From Sclerodactyla briareus (Eukaryota > Echinodermata > Holothuroidea > Dendrochirotida > Sclerodactylidae), in the NCBI GenBank assembly GCA_026419785.1, contig JAODTK010000078.1, forward strand, positions 1 to 64,000: 64,000 bases of DNA. The letters run 5' to 3'. Every line of letters starts with the position of its first letter. The first letter of the stretch is position 1. The notes under the pieces are model-generated. The model did no database searches, was not told the DNA's origin, and saw only the letters and a program-made list of their open reading frames with translations. The position numbers were made by a program, and so were the translations under genes. Below are positions 45,794-58,799 of this stretch, piece after piece.

Positions 45794-48292
45794 CACTATG
45801 TCAAATTGACATATGATGGCATATTACAAGCAATTTAACTTAGAGTCCATTCAAAGTGTGTATTTTTTGTGAGTGACATAGGTCAGCAGTTCAATTCCTG
45901 GCTGGTATCAAAAAAAGCCTACCGCACTACTATATGTATTTCAAAACGCCTGCTTACCAACTCGTTCAAAATTCTTTACGACGCAAACGATTGCGCCAGT
46001 CTGGCCGCTCGCAGTGGCTACGGTGTTGCGATCATCGCCTCGCACTTTGCGGTCTCGAGGGCGTGCCCAACCGCAAGGTCCGCAAGCATTGCGGAGAGCA
46101 AATTCCGCTCAGTGTTGAGGCCGGCTTCACAGACTGGAATTCCATAAATGCTCACGTGAATTGGCGATTGGCTTATGGAATTCTGTCACAATGGAAACTC
46201 ATCTCTGTTCAGCAAAAGCGGATACCGCATGAAGTAACACTTTCTCGTCCATGCTCGCGGAATTTGACATTCTTATTATTATGATTATTAACTATGGTTT
46301 CCCTCCCCCCCGCGTCACTTGCTCCGCTCGCTTCCGCGTGGTTCCCTCCAAACGAACGTGGCCACGGGGTGGGGGGAAATAATAACCGTTATTCTTCAAA
46401 GCAAGCACGCGCTTTGTAAGTTGTAGGGGGAACACCTAACAGAATTACGATTTGAATACGTCTCTGGGGACTACACTATACGCTACGTTCCACTTCATAT
46501 TAGAACGTTGGGAGGCATTCCTTTTTAACATTGAACGCCCAGACAAGGAAGACGAAAATTCCAGAGTAGCGGCATGCAAAGGCCCCCATGAGATGGAGAA
46601 ACAAGAAATAAAGCGTGCCAAAGATGAGGAATCCGAATGGTTGAGGTCAAGTCGACATAGCAATGCTCTCTCACCTCGTCCCAACCAAACATCTGCATAG
46701 TTTCATGATAACCCGGCACATTTCTTGACAGGCGCAATCAGACGAACGTTACGTCGGATAGATGAATTATCGGAAAGACCATCGCATCGCACGCCTGGGT
46801 GAAGAGTGAACAACGGGGTTAGGATAACGAAATAGCCGACAAGCCTCGGAAATACGCAAAATTCACAATGATTCGAATAATTGCATTGTATGATAATTGA
46901 GTGTAATCTCGGTCGCTATTTTTTTATTCGATTTGAGGTTTCAACGGGTCAGAAGGTGATTAAGGCTCATCTAGGGAAACCCTGGCCGGATGATCGTGGA
47001 TGAGTACCGCAATAACTCGCCTTCTCTGCTCAACTAGTGCTCAGATGAAATTAAGGCAGAGTTGTAACCAATCCCAACCTGATCCCGGAACGCCAATTTA
47101 CGTCCCCATATGAAAGGACTATCAGTGAATTTCAGGACCCGACCACTTCTTCAGAACCTGGAGGAGCGTTCAAGTTCAGTAGTGACTGCTACAGCAGACA
47201 GACGAGACCTTTTGAAATATCCCGTAACAAACCCCACTAACCTCAGAAAATCTGCACTGCAGACAGGGAACCATGAAGAAAGACCAATACCTCGCACATA
47301 GCAACTGCAAGTACAGCCACCAGGAAGAACGCCCGGTGGGGACGTGGATTTCGAACCCGGAATATTGCTTTGTAAAATGTCATATACCACTGTACCCATC
47401 CCACGCCCCAGCTGAGGATTGGGCATATAGGAAATCACAGGAATGATTGACTATCAACGTCAGGGAAGGAATATTTCACAGCCAACTTGTTCCTCAAGTT
47501 ATCGATCAGGTCATATGTTTCAACCATATGACGAAAACCTGTTGTCTAACGATCTGATCGTAGTATGAAACAATATCGTTGTAACGTGACTGGGGCTTGG
47601 TTCAAATCAACTACGGTATTCAATGTCAAGAATCAAGGAATACCACAGGTGCACTGCGCCTCGACATGAAATTGTACCTGCATGTCCCATAATGTTATGG
47701 AAGTACACGGAATGCGCCGATCCCAAATGATCGTCCGTCTCGACGTGTTTTTTGAAAACGGGCAGACTTTTAGGTCTACGATCGTATCACCACAGGAGCG
47801 AAACAGTGGTCAATCACGAAGATGCGAGAGATTATCATGGGCTATACTGTGAAATTATTCGTTTATCTATTTGGTAGGTAATTTTGGCAGGAATGCAAAC
47901 TTTACCTTCGGAATTTCACCTTGTTTCAAAATTCGGAAACAATTCAGTAATTTATACAAATTCACATTTTTCGATGCTTCACATAATCCCAGTAAACATC
48001 TGTTTTTAACATTCAGTTTGTCCATCCAGGAATAACTTTGATGAAAAATCCTCAAAAATCTCACATTTTAGCTGAAAATGACATTTTGCTACATAGTATC
48101 CACAGTTTTAGTATTCTTGTCTAAATTTCGTTTTGTTTTTTGTGACTTTTACTGTTAAATAATCTTAAATCAATCGTAATAGTCGCAACCACAGATATCG
48201 GAAGGTAGAGTGGCCACAATCGTTTTATAATGAATAATCGGGACCGGCATGACGTGAATGGTATAAACACAAACGCAGTCGGTATATAAACA
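45794..48292. other. No gene recognised; partial MITE end and a short hairpin
   Basis: An 11-base perfect inverted repeat GAATTCCATAA at 46137-46147 and 46173-46183. About 47510-47595 resembles the right end of the piggyBac-like MITE (GTTGTAACGTGACTGGGGCTT). Open frames at 45869-46284 and 46452-46700 are unrecognised. Confidence 0.4.
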
Positions 48293-48358
48293 GAAAAAAC
48301 GTGAGTAGTAAGAAGAAAAAAACGTTGAGTGGGAAGAAAAAAAAAGTTGAGTAGTAAT
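48293..48358. repeat. Minisatellite, three units of about 22-24 bases
   Basis: Three diverged units of GAAAAAAACGTTGAGTAGTAA type. Confidence 0.75.
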
Positions 48359-51025
48359 TAATTGGGGCCCGAAGCTCCAAGCAAACCCACACTACTATTG
48401 TGGATTTTTTTATGATAATAGTCCATTATATGAAGGGAAAGTTTCACAGCCTAGTGCCTACTGAAAGTCCTTCCCTCAGGTTTTTTCTTTTTCTTTAGAT
48501 TTTTATTACCACACAGATGACACTGGATGCCTAGAATTCTTTGAAAATGTCAAAGTTATTTTATCGACATATTTTTCCCGATTAATGACGTGGGCTGGGT
48601 TTTCTCTATCACGCCCCTCTCTCTCCGTGTTTGCACACTCTTATCTACTCATTCTATGGAATAGTGGACCAGCATTAGTCATTACTCAATACACAACGCC
48701 TAAAATGTTTTGAACCACATTTTCCTGCAGTACATATGTTTATGGTTTGTTATTTGCCTGCAAGGAGAAAGGGCATATTATTATATACAAAATGGGTGGG
48801 TTTGGAGGAAATCCAGGCCGATTTTCACTGATTTTAAAGCAAAATTAGTGTTCGGACAGATTCAAGTTCAAGGTCGTCTGCTAACTTCAAGCTGACGCTG
48901 CCCGACAACGCAATCGGTCGATTGTATGGTAATTTTAAGTGTAATTGTGCTACACTTACTGCTTTCCACAAGCGGTGGCATCCCCAAAACAAGTAGTGTA
49001 CACAGATTCAATGTCTAATGGAGACCGCTAACCCACACGAGCTTTTCCTATGAAAGCCAGACGAAAACACCAAAAACCACACCCTGGCCAATACATTGAC
49101 TTACGTCGTCGATCAGTGGGAGTTTAGGAGCTTGTGAACCTTGCTTCGTGAGTACAGTGCAGCCGGGACCGAAAGCCGCGATTAGCCATCTCGACACCAT
49201 TCTGGCCAGCTTCTCTAGCCCGTGTTGATGAAGCATCGGTGTCTAATCCAGTTCCATGCGAGGGTGTGGCCTGTGTTTAGACAGGACAAAAGACGTTCCT
49301 GCAACATCACCCAGTACAAGAGAGAGACACCCTGAGTGCCAATATTCATGTTGCATCTTGTTCGAAGTTCATGGAAACTACGTGATGTGTTTTGGACCCA
49401 ACCTAACATTTGTTATGATATAGTCATATTATAATGAAAGGCTGCATGCAAAACCATTGAATGGAAATAATAAGATAACAATAAATAATAAAATTAGTTC
49501 TCTAATGAAAGGCTGTGAGAAAACAAACTCGTCGCAAACAGCCCTAGAATCATCTATAGCTGCGTTTCATTGCCGAGGGCGGGGCGGACGGGCGGGCAGG
49601 TGAAATCGCTCACTATACTTTATAGACCCGTTTCCACGCACGCGGACGCGGGCGGGCGGACGGGCGGGGGAGTTGCAGGATCTCATCGGCTAACTTATAA
49701 GGACGCAAGTAGGCCAGGTAGTGATCCTCAACAGCGACAGCGGAGCAGCCTCGAAATTGACGCATCCCGATTGGATCCCTACCAAAGTATCCCACCACCG
49801 TATTATGAAAAGAAAACAGTGAACGTCTACTTCTCCATGCTACGAAAGAGGATTTTGGACATCCAGTCTAGAATGCTCACCCAAGACGTGTGAGGGAATG
49901 GCCACGCGTGAGGTGATAGGAAAATTTAAGCACACATGACAGACCATCGATGACATAACGTTTTTTCTGCCTTTTCAAATGAAATGGGAATAAACATGAA
50001 GTAAGTCCAAGAATCTCCCTTTTATCGGCTTGGGCGTCCTCTCCTTCACCTGATTCCCATCAAGCCTATGTAACTGACCTAGTAATGTGTGCTCTGGACT
50101 ATCGGTGAGGGACAAAAAACTCTTTCATTCAAGGGACAGACGTATGGGTCAATTAAATTTCATCCAGACGTGTTCTGTAGTCGTTATTTGGTGCGCGGGC
50201 CAAATCTGTGTCCCAGAATTTATGTTACTTACAAAGTCCCTCGCGGTTAACCTGATGGCTCTTTGGACAGTGATGCACTCTAAAGCTAATTACTTTGCCG
50301 AGATATCTCTTCTAATTCCTATGAACACAGATACGTCCTCCTCCTCCATCTTTGCCAGCTTTAGTTTGAAACGATCTTGGATGTTGTTTCACTACTCGTA
50401 TGGTCCGCCAAACACTCAAAAGTTTAGACATTAAGAAAGATAACGAGGTATTATACCCAACATTTTTAGAGATGGCTGGCAGGATTGCAGGCACTCAAAA
50501 AAAGTAAGGCTATCAGCTGCTTTAAAAAATCTGACGGGGCAATACCTTCAGGAGGGGCCAGGGGGGTATCCGTTTTTGTCGGTCATGTATGAGATGCGCT
50601 CCCAAATATGATTGATTCTGACATGCAGAGCAGACGCGCGTAACGTGGTCCAATGAGACCTTGAATAGCATGAAACCGCGCCGACATGGACTGTAAACAA
50701 CGAATAGCTCAGGTGGGTTGTGCCTTAACAAGCTAATGGAGAGGAGGGTATCAGGTCGGGTCGTCGGCAGGGGGTGGGAGGGGCAGGGAAGGCTACGAAA
50801 AATTGTATCACACTGTTGTGGTACAAGGTGAAGTGGTCATTATGGAATGTGCCTCGACGCATAAAAGCCAACAAGGAGGTTAATCCCTGAGTTGCATGAT
50901 CTCATCATGATCCTGAAAATGGAAATATTCAGCGGTTTCTATCTCCAAAAATCAAATAGTACAGTATTATATAATAATTATATTGTAATATTAGGTGACG
51001 ATCGAAATATGTCTCGACAGCGTTG

Positions 51026-51039
51026 CCCCCCCCCCCCCC
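51026..51039. repeat. Poly-C tract (14 bases)
   Basis: Uninterrupted run of C followed by an A run. Confidence 0.95.
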
Positions 51040-51440
51040 AGAAAAAAAAATCATACCAATAAAACTTTCAGCCTAAACCTATACTAGAAAACCTTGCTTG
51101 TCAAAAAATTGAAACTAGTCAGTCCTTCCAATCTTAAAAAAATGAAAAAGGAACGGAATTTGAAAAACATCGAGTTCCCTCCCCTCTCTATGAAACCTAC
51201 ATTTCTTTTTGTCAATTTCCGACTGATTGCGCATGTAAAAAATGCTTTGTGCATTCTTATCTCGTTGACAAAACTTCAAATCATTTAGCCATGGAATCAC
51301 ATCGCAAGATCTTGGAGAAATAGTTATGAATTTGTGGAAATGAAAAGTGGTGTTTTGTAAAAATACATGAATGTTCGGCACTCCGAACTGGTAGATTTTG
51401 CGAGAAACCCCTTAAAAAATCCGCCGTACCCGCCACTCCC

Positions 51441-51500
51441 ACACACACGCATCACACACGCACACAACACACCCACACAAACACCAACACACACACCAAC
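51441..51500. repeat. (AC)n imperfect microsatellite
   Basis: ACAC-rich array broken by G, T and CA variants. Confidence 0.85.
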
Positions 51501-52871
51501 GGACGCCTTTTCGAGTGCACCTTATAGCTGGACCACCCAGCACCCTTGGGTACCTACCATAGTTCTTACCCACTAAATTGGTTCCATGGCAACTGTTGCT
51601 ATGGCAACTATGTGAAAACGGCAAGCGTACTACAATATATCATACCTAGCTCCCTTCGGGGATCGATGAGATACTAACCATCCCCGAGGTACCCTCTATG
51701 ACTTTAAACTGATTCAAGCGTTGTTCTCTTAACTGATCATGCGCCAACCCCACCCTCGAATCTGTTCAGAAATACCACTACCAGTGTACAATTTTTCTTT
51801 CCCTTCTTTCCTACATGGTCGGAATGGTCGATAACTGAAACAATTAATCGGCAACAGACGAACTGACGTGTTTAGTTGGCACCTGAACCATATCACGTTC
51901 ACCTATGATTTTATATCCAAATTTATTGCGTGCGAACTTTTTTCCACATATTCTCCCGCGACTCGCATATAAGGTCTATTGATCGACCGACGCTTCTCAT
52001 TAAGAAAAAAGGAAGAAACCCGATTTTTTTTTTTATTTTTTTTTTTTTCTTACTATCGTTTAATTACTTTGACATATCCGAATCTGCAAAGCATGAGAAT
52101 ACTGTCTGTCTGTACAACTTCTCGAACAATGATGTTCGCGCGGCAATCTTTCCACATTTCTCAAAATATACGCTCATCGATCGACAGCTTCGCACAGAAA
52201 ACAGTCCGCGTGAACTTTAACTATACTTTCTGTTATCAGGAACAAGCTTCCACACTACAAAGAGCTTTATTGTACAGGCCATGCATGTCAATCCATGTTC
52301 AATAAAGATGGCAGGAGGGGGATGGGTGGAGAGACACATCACATCGCAGCTGAAAGGCTTATTAACACCGTGTGAAAATGGAAGAGTAGACTTGGAATCT
52401 CAGAATGTAGGAATTGGGGGAGGGAAAACACAGGTTTTTCGTTCTCACTTTACGTCCTTTTTTAGGTGGTTTTAATTTTCACCGATTTTACTTGTAAGTT
52501 TCAGTAATGTTTCTCGCACATGACCACAAATTGATTAGGCATTTGCAATTTGTACTCAGTGAGCCTATAAATATTCTGGCGCACATATGTAATAAGCTGA
52601 TTTTATGCATCTGTGCGCATGTATCAGCCTAACTGTTTTATAAAGTACATGCGGGAGTGCCCACTCCGGGCGTACCGGCGGTTGTCCCCGCTCCACTCCA
52701 CTTTTAACCCGGGACTCATGACAATTTAGCCCAATTTACCCGCACTCTTCCTTTCCTTGTTTTCTATCACTTACTTCAATCAGTACTTCATTCCAGCTCC
52801 CACTGTCCTTCAAGATCATTTTATTACCCGGCACTCAGAATTTTCTGGGGCCATCCGCTGTACATGTATAT

Positions 52872-52872
<1 letters not shown>

Positions 52873-52900
<28 letters not shown>
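52873..52900. repeat. Poly-T tract (28 bases)
   Basis: 28 uninterrupted T followed by an A-rich stretch; could be the poly-A tail of a minus-strand retro-insertion, but no element body was recognised to its right. Confidence 0.95.
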
Positions 52901-52905
<5 letters not shown>

Positions 52906-54317
52906 TAAAAAAAATCAGTTGTGTAGCTATTATACAGGGTTAATTTTATTTGTTTATTGTACCCTAGCTAGCACCACGATCTTCACTATCCTTGCTATCT
53001 CTAAATTATTACTGCACACTAGTATTTTAGTAACGCTATCCACAATAGTCTAGATAGTACTTTCTTGGTCGATTTAAGGCTGTCGCTTCTGGCATGATTG
53101 AAGTCAGTAACTTTAAGCGATAGCAACCTCGACCCAATTGTGCATTTCATGAGCAAAATTTGGAGGGAATCACCAACGTCTGAGAATCGGAATGGATTCG
53201 AACAATCGACGATATCGTAATCGATAGCCCCCTAAGTATAACCACATTGTTCATCACGCCCAAGATACCAGTGGGCACAATCGCTTCCAGATTCTTTGCT
53301 GTTGACCGATTCGGAGTTTCTAACAATTGTTTGTCCGCTGTACGCACACTGCCATGACTGCGTGTCGGCGAGTATATCACCCTTGTGACTTTTGAATACG
53401 ATCAAATCTTTATACATTTCCCGGGAATTTATATTCCTTTCCCACATTATTTACTATACGCCTCGTGTTTTTGCTCCACCCGAAGGAACTTCGCTGACTA
53501 GGAAATCCTTAGTCGCAATTGGTAGAGGCTCCGTTTTGCGAATTTCGCCTACTCTTTTCAGAAGAGTCCCTGCGTAACAGGGCACGGGTGAGAATTACAC
53601 TCTGCTCCCGGGATCGGCCATTTAAATACGCCCCTATTCCGACAGACAAATGTAGCTTCACTCGTGCAGCAATTTGTTTTCGTTTTTTTCCTCATAACAC
53701 AATTCTCGTCTTAGCCATTACTTCTTTACTAGGCACGCGAATGTGCGAATGGCGAATATGCGTCAAGACAGTTTTCGCTCCTGTGTTATACCTATGGGTC
53801 TATTCATTGTCAACGCGACTATTTTAGCGTGTGCGAACTTGCGAGATTTTTTTTGTCGCGGTCTCGACAAAAATCATTGGTCGGGTAAACATTCCGATCG
53901 CGTGTCCGCCCGCGGACACCCGCTATTTATTACCAATATGAACGCCGAATGGGACAGCGTATACTGAGAATTTCAGTTATTTGCTGCAATAGTGCATAAT
54001 ATCCGTTGTCACATAAAAATCGAATCGTGCATTCACATTATTTGTTCGCCCCGGTAATTGGCCTATATAGTCTATTGCATTGTCTAACTCTAAACTGTGC
54101 CACATGTTCGAATAGTCGGCATGATGGATTGTTGAATCGTTTTATAATCTGATCGGTGGGAATTTTCCACAAGGTATCGGGAATCTTCCGCAATCGGGTT
54201 GATAGATCTACTCGGGGACTCGACCAGCCCCAGGGAATGTATATTTCATAATTGGCACATTTTAGTCGGATCTGTCACGATAATTTGTAAAACATGATCG
54301 GGGACAACATTCCTGGC

Positions 54318-55172
54318 AACTACCATCATTCGGTCACCTACCTGTCACGTGACTTCTCTATCGTTTATAATGCATTATGTATTGCAGACCGTCTTCATGA
54401 CACTGACTTATGATACACTCACTAGTCGGGTGGTACCATGAGCCGAACCTTAGGTTTGGGTCTCGCATTTTTGCCCTCTAGAAATGCAAAAATAACGCAC
54501 ACACCCGTGGACAAAACTTTCAGAATTTTGTAGAAACTACTCTTTTATTTATATTTTTCCTTTTATTTCTTGTTAGATATCACTTTTGGATGAAAAACTT
54601 TGGAATTCTGCAGCTTATGCCTAAGCCATTTTTGTACGCTTAGTTAACAGTGGTATCTTGATCAAACACTTTTCGGATTTTCTCAGAGGCCACGCAAGAC
54701 ACAGTTAAGAAATTATGGCAGAACCAATTACAAATTTGTAACCTTTTATGCTATGCTTGTTAGCAACCCGCATTCATTGGATCAGAGAATAAAATGTTCC
54801 TTGTAGAATTTTACGGACCTTTTTTGGAGTGGTCACAGGTAGAATATGTGATATGGCAAAACACATTTTTCACTGACTCAAACTATTTTAGGTAATTTAT
54901 CAGTTTTTTAGCAATTTTGTTGCAATTTTTTTTCTTATCTTCAGTGGCTGGATAATTTATAGAGAATTACCGAGAATTTTAACATCCCTCATGGTTTTTA
55001 ATAATGTTTTTTCAGGTGTTTGTCTCCAGGTACCGTTCGCTCATGATACCCTTACTATATAGTGAGTGTGGGCCTATCAAAGTCGTCATTATCATGAGTC
55101 GGTCATTGCCATACATAATGCATTTTAAACGCTGAGAGTCACGTGACACTTAGGTGACCGACTGGTGGTCGT
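54318..55172. mobile_element. DNA element with ~140-base terminal inverted repeats
   Basis: The left arm (about 54318-54455) and the right arm (about 55030-55172) are inverted copies: both carry CGGTCACCTA, GTCACGTGACT, AATGCATTATGTAT, an ACTCAC(T)A word and a GGTACC word at matching spacing. The AT-rich interior (about 570 bases) has no recognisable transposase. It is probably a non-autonomous DNA transposon or fold-back element; superfamily unknown. Confidence 0.75.
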
Positions 55173-56080
55173 GCATTATACTAAATTTTGATAGAATATG
55201 CACAGAGAATAGAAGATACTTGAAATTTACAAGTTTTCCAAACATGTAACACCAAATTTCCCGCTGCAGTAGCCAGCATGCAAACAAAAATCAACTATCC
55301 CCAATCACCGCAACATGCTATTTGCGAAAGCTGAGGGAACGCACAATATTATGCCTAACTTAGTCTGGAAATAGGCTTGTATAATGTGTGGTTTAATGCT
55401 AATGCTAACGTCCCTCTAAACACAGGTCACTATCAGAAGCCACTTACTGCTAAGACAGAATCGTCATCATTCACTTGTTCGATTTGCGTAGGAAAGGCGC
55501 CATCGACGTGCCATCCGAAGGTCTCTGGGTATCATCGCGTCATCGTCCCTGCAAGCCATTGTACTATTGGCACGAGGTTCCACTTTAAAATTGTGCTGGC
55601 TACAACCCACAGAAAAGCCGAGAAAAGCAAGTCGATTACTCTTGCCTCATCGTTCAACCGTCAATTATTCATCGGATGGAGAAATGCCCGATTCCTTCTC
55701 CATGATTTTCACTCCACTCTAACTGACAGCCTAGCCCATGCCTATTAGGCTGTTCTTCACCAACCGCTATCTATGCCTACCTTTTCGGACGGGCCGGCGG
55801 ACCACATATTAGCAAGCTGCATAGCGCCCGCCTTTTGAAGAAAAACATTGCAAAAATAGTTAGCCAACGCGCGCTTAGTAAGTGCCAATACCAAGACGAA
55901 GACTCTCAAGTTAGCGCGCGCTCACTCGCAAACAATTGAAACTATTCAAATTATAGACGCATATCCAAGCGCGTTTACTTAGATGAAAAACACAAACGCG
56001 ATTTGGAAATGGCGCACTTCCTGTACCAGTACTATGCAGTGCGTCAAATGAATTATTTGTGGTTACGAATGGCGTTTGAA
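55173..56080. other. No gene recognised
   Basis: A 123-codon open frame at 55377-55748 (plus) has no known domain. CGCGC-rich words (55868-55930) recur without clear repeat structure. Confidence 0.4.
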
Positions 56081-56300
56081 CCTAGGCCCGGCAATCCAAC
56101 GCGAACAGCCCTATGCTGGGATTCCCCTTGATGACGCCGGGTGTAAAATGGCAGTACGCGCAGTTTCCATTGTCTTTCAGACGCGCTACCTGAAAATGTC
56201 CCGAAAGAGTACCACAGACCGTAGAGATCATACAATTAACGCACGAAAATGTAATCCGCGAGTCAGTCCGGTCCAGGGGAAATTCTGCGGCAATTTGTCC
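56081..56300 (-). repeat. Dispersed repeat family B, copy 2, with the shared 22-mer
   Basis: 56137-56300 is the reverse complement of about 8310-8485, including GAAAATGTCCC and GCACGAAAATGTA words. 56081-56102 matches 14176-14197 exactly on the opposite strand. The repeat borders the 5' edge of the LINE at 56330. Confidence 0.65.
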
Positions 56301-56329
56301 CCGGTAGAGTGCTTATTTCGAAAACACTT

Positions 56330-57840
56330 TTCAACGTACAACCAGAACCTAAACAAACGTACTCCAGGAAAACTGAACAAACCATTTGATGAAGATGAAA
56401 TTAAACAAGCGGTTGACATCATTGAAAAAATAATATCTCAAGGTTGTGACCAAATCACGGCCGAAATCTTCAAATATGCCCCGGCACCCATATACATAGC
56501 TAAATTACTGAATAACATAGCCAAAACCGGAGGAAATACAAATAGAAATTGAACAAGGAATCTTGACCAATTCGAAAACCGAAAAACTAAAGGCCCTCCA
56601 GAAAAATTTTAAGACTGTGATCTGACTTTCACCCTGAGGAAAATCCTCGCAACTTGTATTACAAGGAGAATCGCCCCCTAATTGATGAACACATACTCCC
56701 GTCAACCAAACGCCGACACCTCAGGTGATGCACAGCAGAAGCTCGTGTTCGCTTTCAAATTTTAGCTGAAAAAGCCGTTAACTTCAATGGATATAACATC
56801 AACATTCTATGCTGGACATGAGAAAGCGTGGATACGATCCAAAGACGCACACTAATAAATGATTTGCAACGATCCTCGAGAAACGCGAACTCTATTCTCA
56901 TTTCCAATATTACTGAACGATGTTTCATACACAGTAAATTAGACGGCAAAACTAGGGAATCTTCCCCCCCTTCAGCAAGAACATCGGGTCCCCCAGGGTG
57001 AAGTGCGAGTGCATTATTCTTTTATAACATACCTGGCCAAGTCTTTGAAATCGGATGAAAATGGACATTGATGCAGTGATCAACATCCCAGTTAGTTGAT
57101 CACATGACTACAGCTCAAATAGTAATACCGACAACTTCTTCACCGGGGACCAACAATACGCTGATGAATTCTTGGGCATCGATTGGTGAAAATTAATTGC
57201 AAGACATCGAAGAGCGCGTGACTGAGAAACTGACAAGAAGAAATCTTAAAAATAACAGCACAAAAAACTGAGAATTTGCATCCACAGAATGGAAGTGGAA
57301 GAAAATGTGAATATGTCGAATGGTTGGGAACTGAAGAAGACGTTAACAGAAGAATTGGTATAACCAACACGCTTTCAACACTCTACGACAATTTGCAAGA
57401 GCAGACGAGTAAGTTCGAGCATCAAACTCCGGATTTTCGATTGCCCTCCTACAACGTATTGTTCTGTATAATGTCGAACTGTGGGTACAATGAAGGAACT
57501 TGATCACAAATTTGACACTTTCCAAAGAAGACTACTCCGCAATGTTCTCAACATCAGATGGACCAAAACAATTGGATACCAACGATGAACTCTATGATGT
57601 GAACAATCAGGTCCCTTGGTCTTCCAGTAGTAGCACAAAGACGTTTGAGATTTTTCGGTCTCGTCCGAGACCCCAAGAGGAAGCTCCATCGAAGATCGCT
57701 CTGAGAGAACATTAAGCCATACTGCTAACCGTTTGGAGCCCTGTGCCTACTCTGCTCGGAAAAATCAAATCGCACCGCATTGCAGGGGCATCAAATTTAC
57801 AGTTTTGAGAAGCAATAAACCTTGCGCAAGATCGTGATAC
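56330..57840 (+). mobile_element. LINE (type 2, copy 2), RT region to 3' end
   Basis: The first part is in one frame (part of 56076-56552): RTPGKLNKPFDEDEIKQAV, GCDQITAEIFKYAP, the RT finger region. Then, in changing frames, TKGPPE near 56590, LRKILAT near 56637, LLNDVSYTVN near 56905-56940, a YADE box near 57157-57168 (the usual YADD altered in its last residue), DIEERVTEKLTRRNL near 57206, TNDELYD near 57577 and IALREH ending at 57712. It is collinear with the 6976-7815 copy in the 3' half, which lacks the 5' part. Many frameshifts make it inactive. The sequence upstream of 56330 is repeat family B. Confidence 0.85.
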
Positions 57841-58029
57841 TTTTGGCACATTGTTGGCACAAAAATGATTTTAGAGCATGGATTTGCACCTACAGCAAAA
57901 CTTTTCAAGGAGGACGGGTAACTGATACCCCTCTCACTGCTGCCTCTATTTACAATTTGAACACGAAACTATGAGTTTAACCGAATTTTAGCGAAAAGGG
58001 GGGGCAAGAGTTAGTAACGGAAAAACAAG
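57841..58029. other. LINE 3' flank
   Basis: No recognised feature. Confidence 0.3.
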
Positions 58030-58760
58030 ATGATGAGGTTTCAATGTCACCATAGGCAATCTGTTTTTTTTCGTTCGCAATTGTTTTAAACCTTCGTCCG
58101 GATTGAACAAAACTTTGTGGGTGTGGACTGTGTTAGCCTGACAAATGACGGGAATTCCAAGGTCCAAGAGGTCAAATTTGCATAAAATCATGCGATTTTT
58201 CTATCTTTTGCCGATTTAAACAAAACTTGGGGAATGGGCTACAGTTGGACCTGAACACGGGTGGCATTCCAGTTCAGTGGGGTAGTTCAAATGGACATAA
58301 TTAATCCCCCGCAACAACTGTAGTGTTTTCAGGAGATATGGTTTTGGTTGGGGGTTAAGCCGCCGTCTCCGGAAACTTTAGGCGTTAGCCCGAATAAACT
58401 CTTAACGCTTAATCCTATCGATCTGGAACTTGTTACACTTGTCCGCCCTCGTGGAATCTCTGATGAGTTAGAAAGTGGGCTTCATTGCATGTTTTTCTGT
58501 CCTCTATTTTTGCAGGTTTTGAACGAAACAACAGAGTTGGTCTGAATTTTACATGAAACTTGGTGGTGGGGCCAAAAAATGGTCCTGAAAACCATGACAG
58601 TGATTTCAAGGTCACCGCGTCAAATTTTTGCGTTTTTCCCCGAAAATACAGAGTTAATCTAATTCACATGAAACTTGGTGAGTGGGAGAAGGTGGAACTA
58701 CAAGTGGTCTTGACAACAGGTAGGGCATTTCGAATTCCAATGGCAATAAACTTCATGTGT
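58030..58760. repeat. Diverged tandem repeat, units of about 150 bases
   Basis: Successive blocks repeat an ACTTGGTG/ACTTGGGG word followed by TGG-rich text and an AAGGTCA or AATTCCA word (for example near 58107, 58225, 58555, 58672). Units are strongly diverged. Tandem repeats with an ACTTGG core are common in marine invertebrate genomes. Confidence 0.5.
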
Positions 58761-58799
58761 TTTCTTCAAACTAGGTCAACAAGGCTATTCGTCCTGCGG

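Larger units (their letters stand above)
48359..54317. other. No gene recognised; several low-complexity tracts
   Basis: About 6 kb without a recognised element. It contains a GC-rich pair (49581-49600, 49644-49670), a C14 run (51026-51039), an imperfect AC array (51441-51500) and a T28 run (52873-52900). The 115-codon frame at 50087-50434 and others are of chance length and unrecognised. Confidence 0.4.

Noticed and set aside
45869..46284. Overlapping 92- and 116-codon frames
   Set aside because: They overlap in different frames, match nothing known and contain a perfect hairpin, so a repeat is more likely.
47340..47365. GGGTTCGAAATCC as a tRNA B box (minus strand)
   Set aside because: One extra base in the box and no A box upstream.
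50087..50434. 115-codon open frame
   Set aside because: No recognised domain on either strand and no splice or promoter support.
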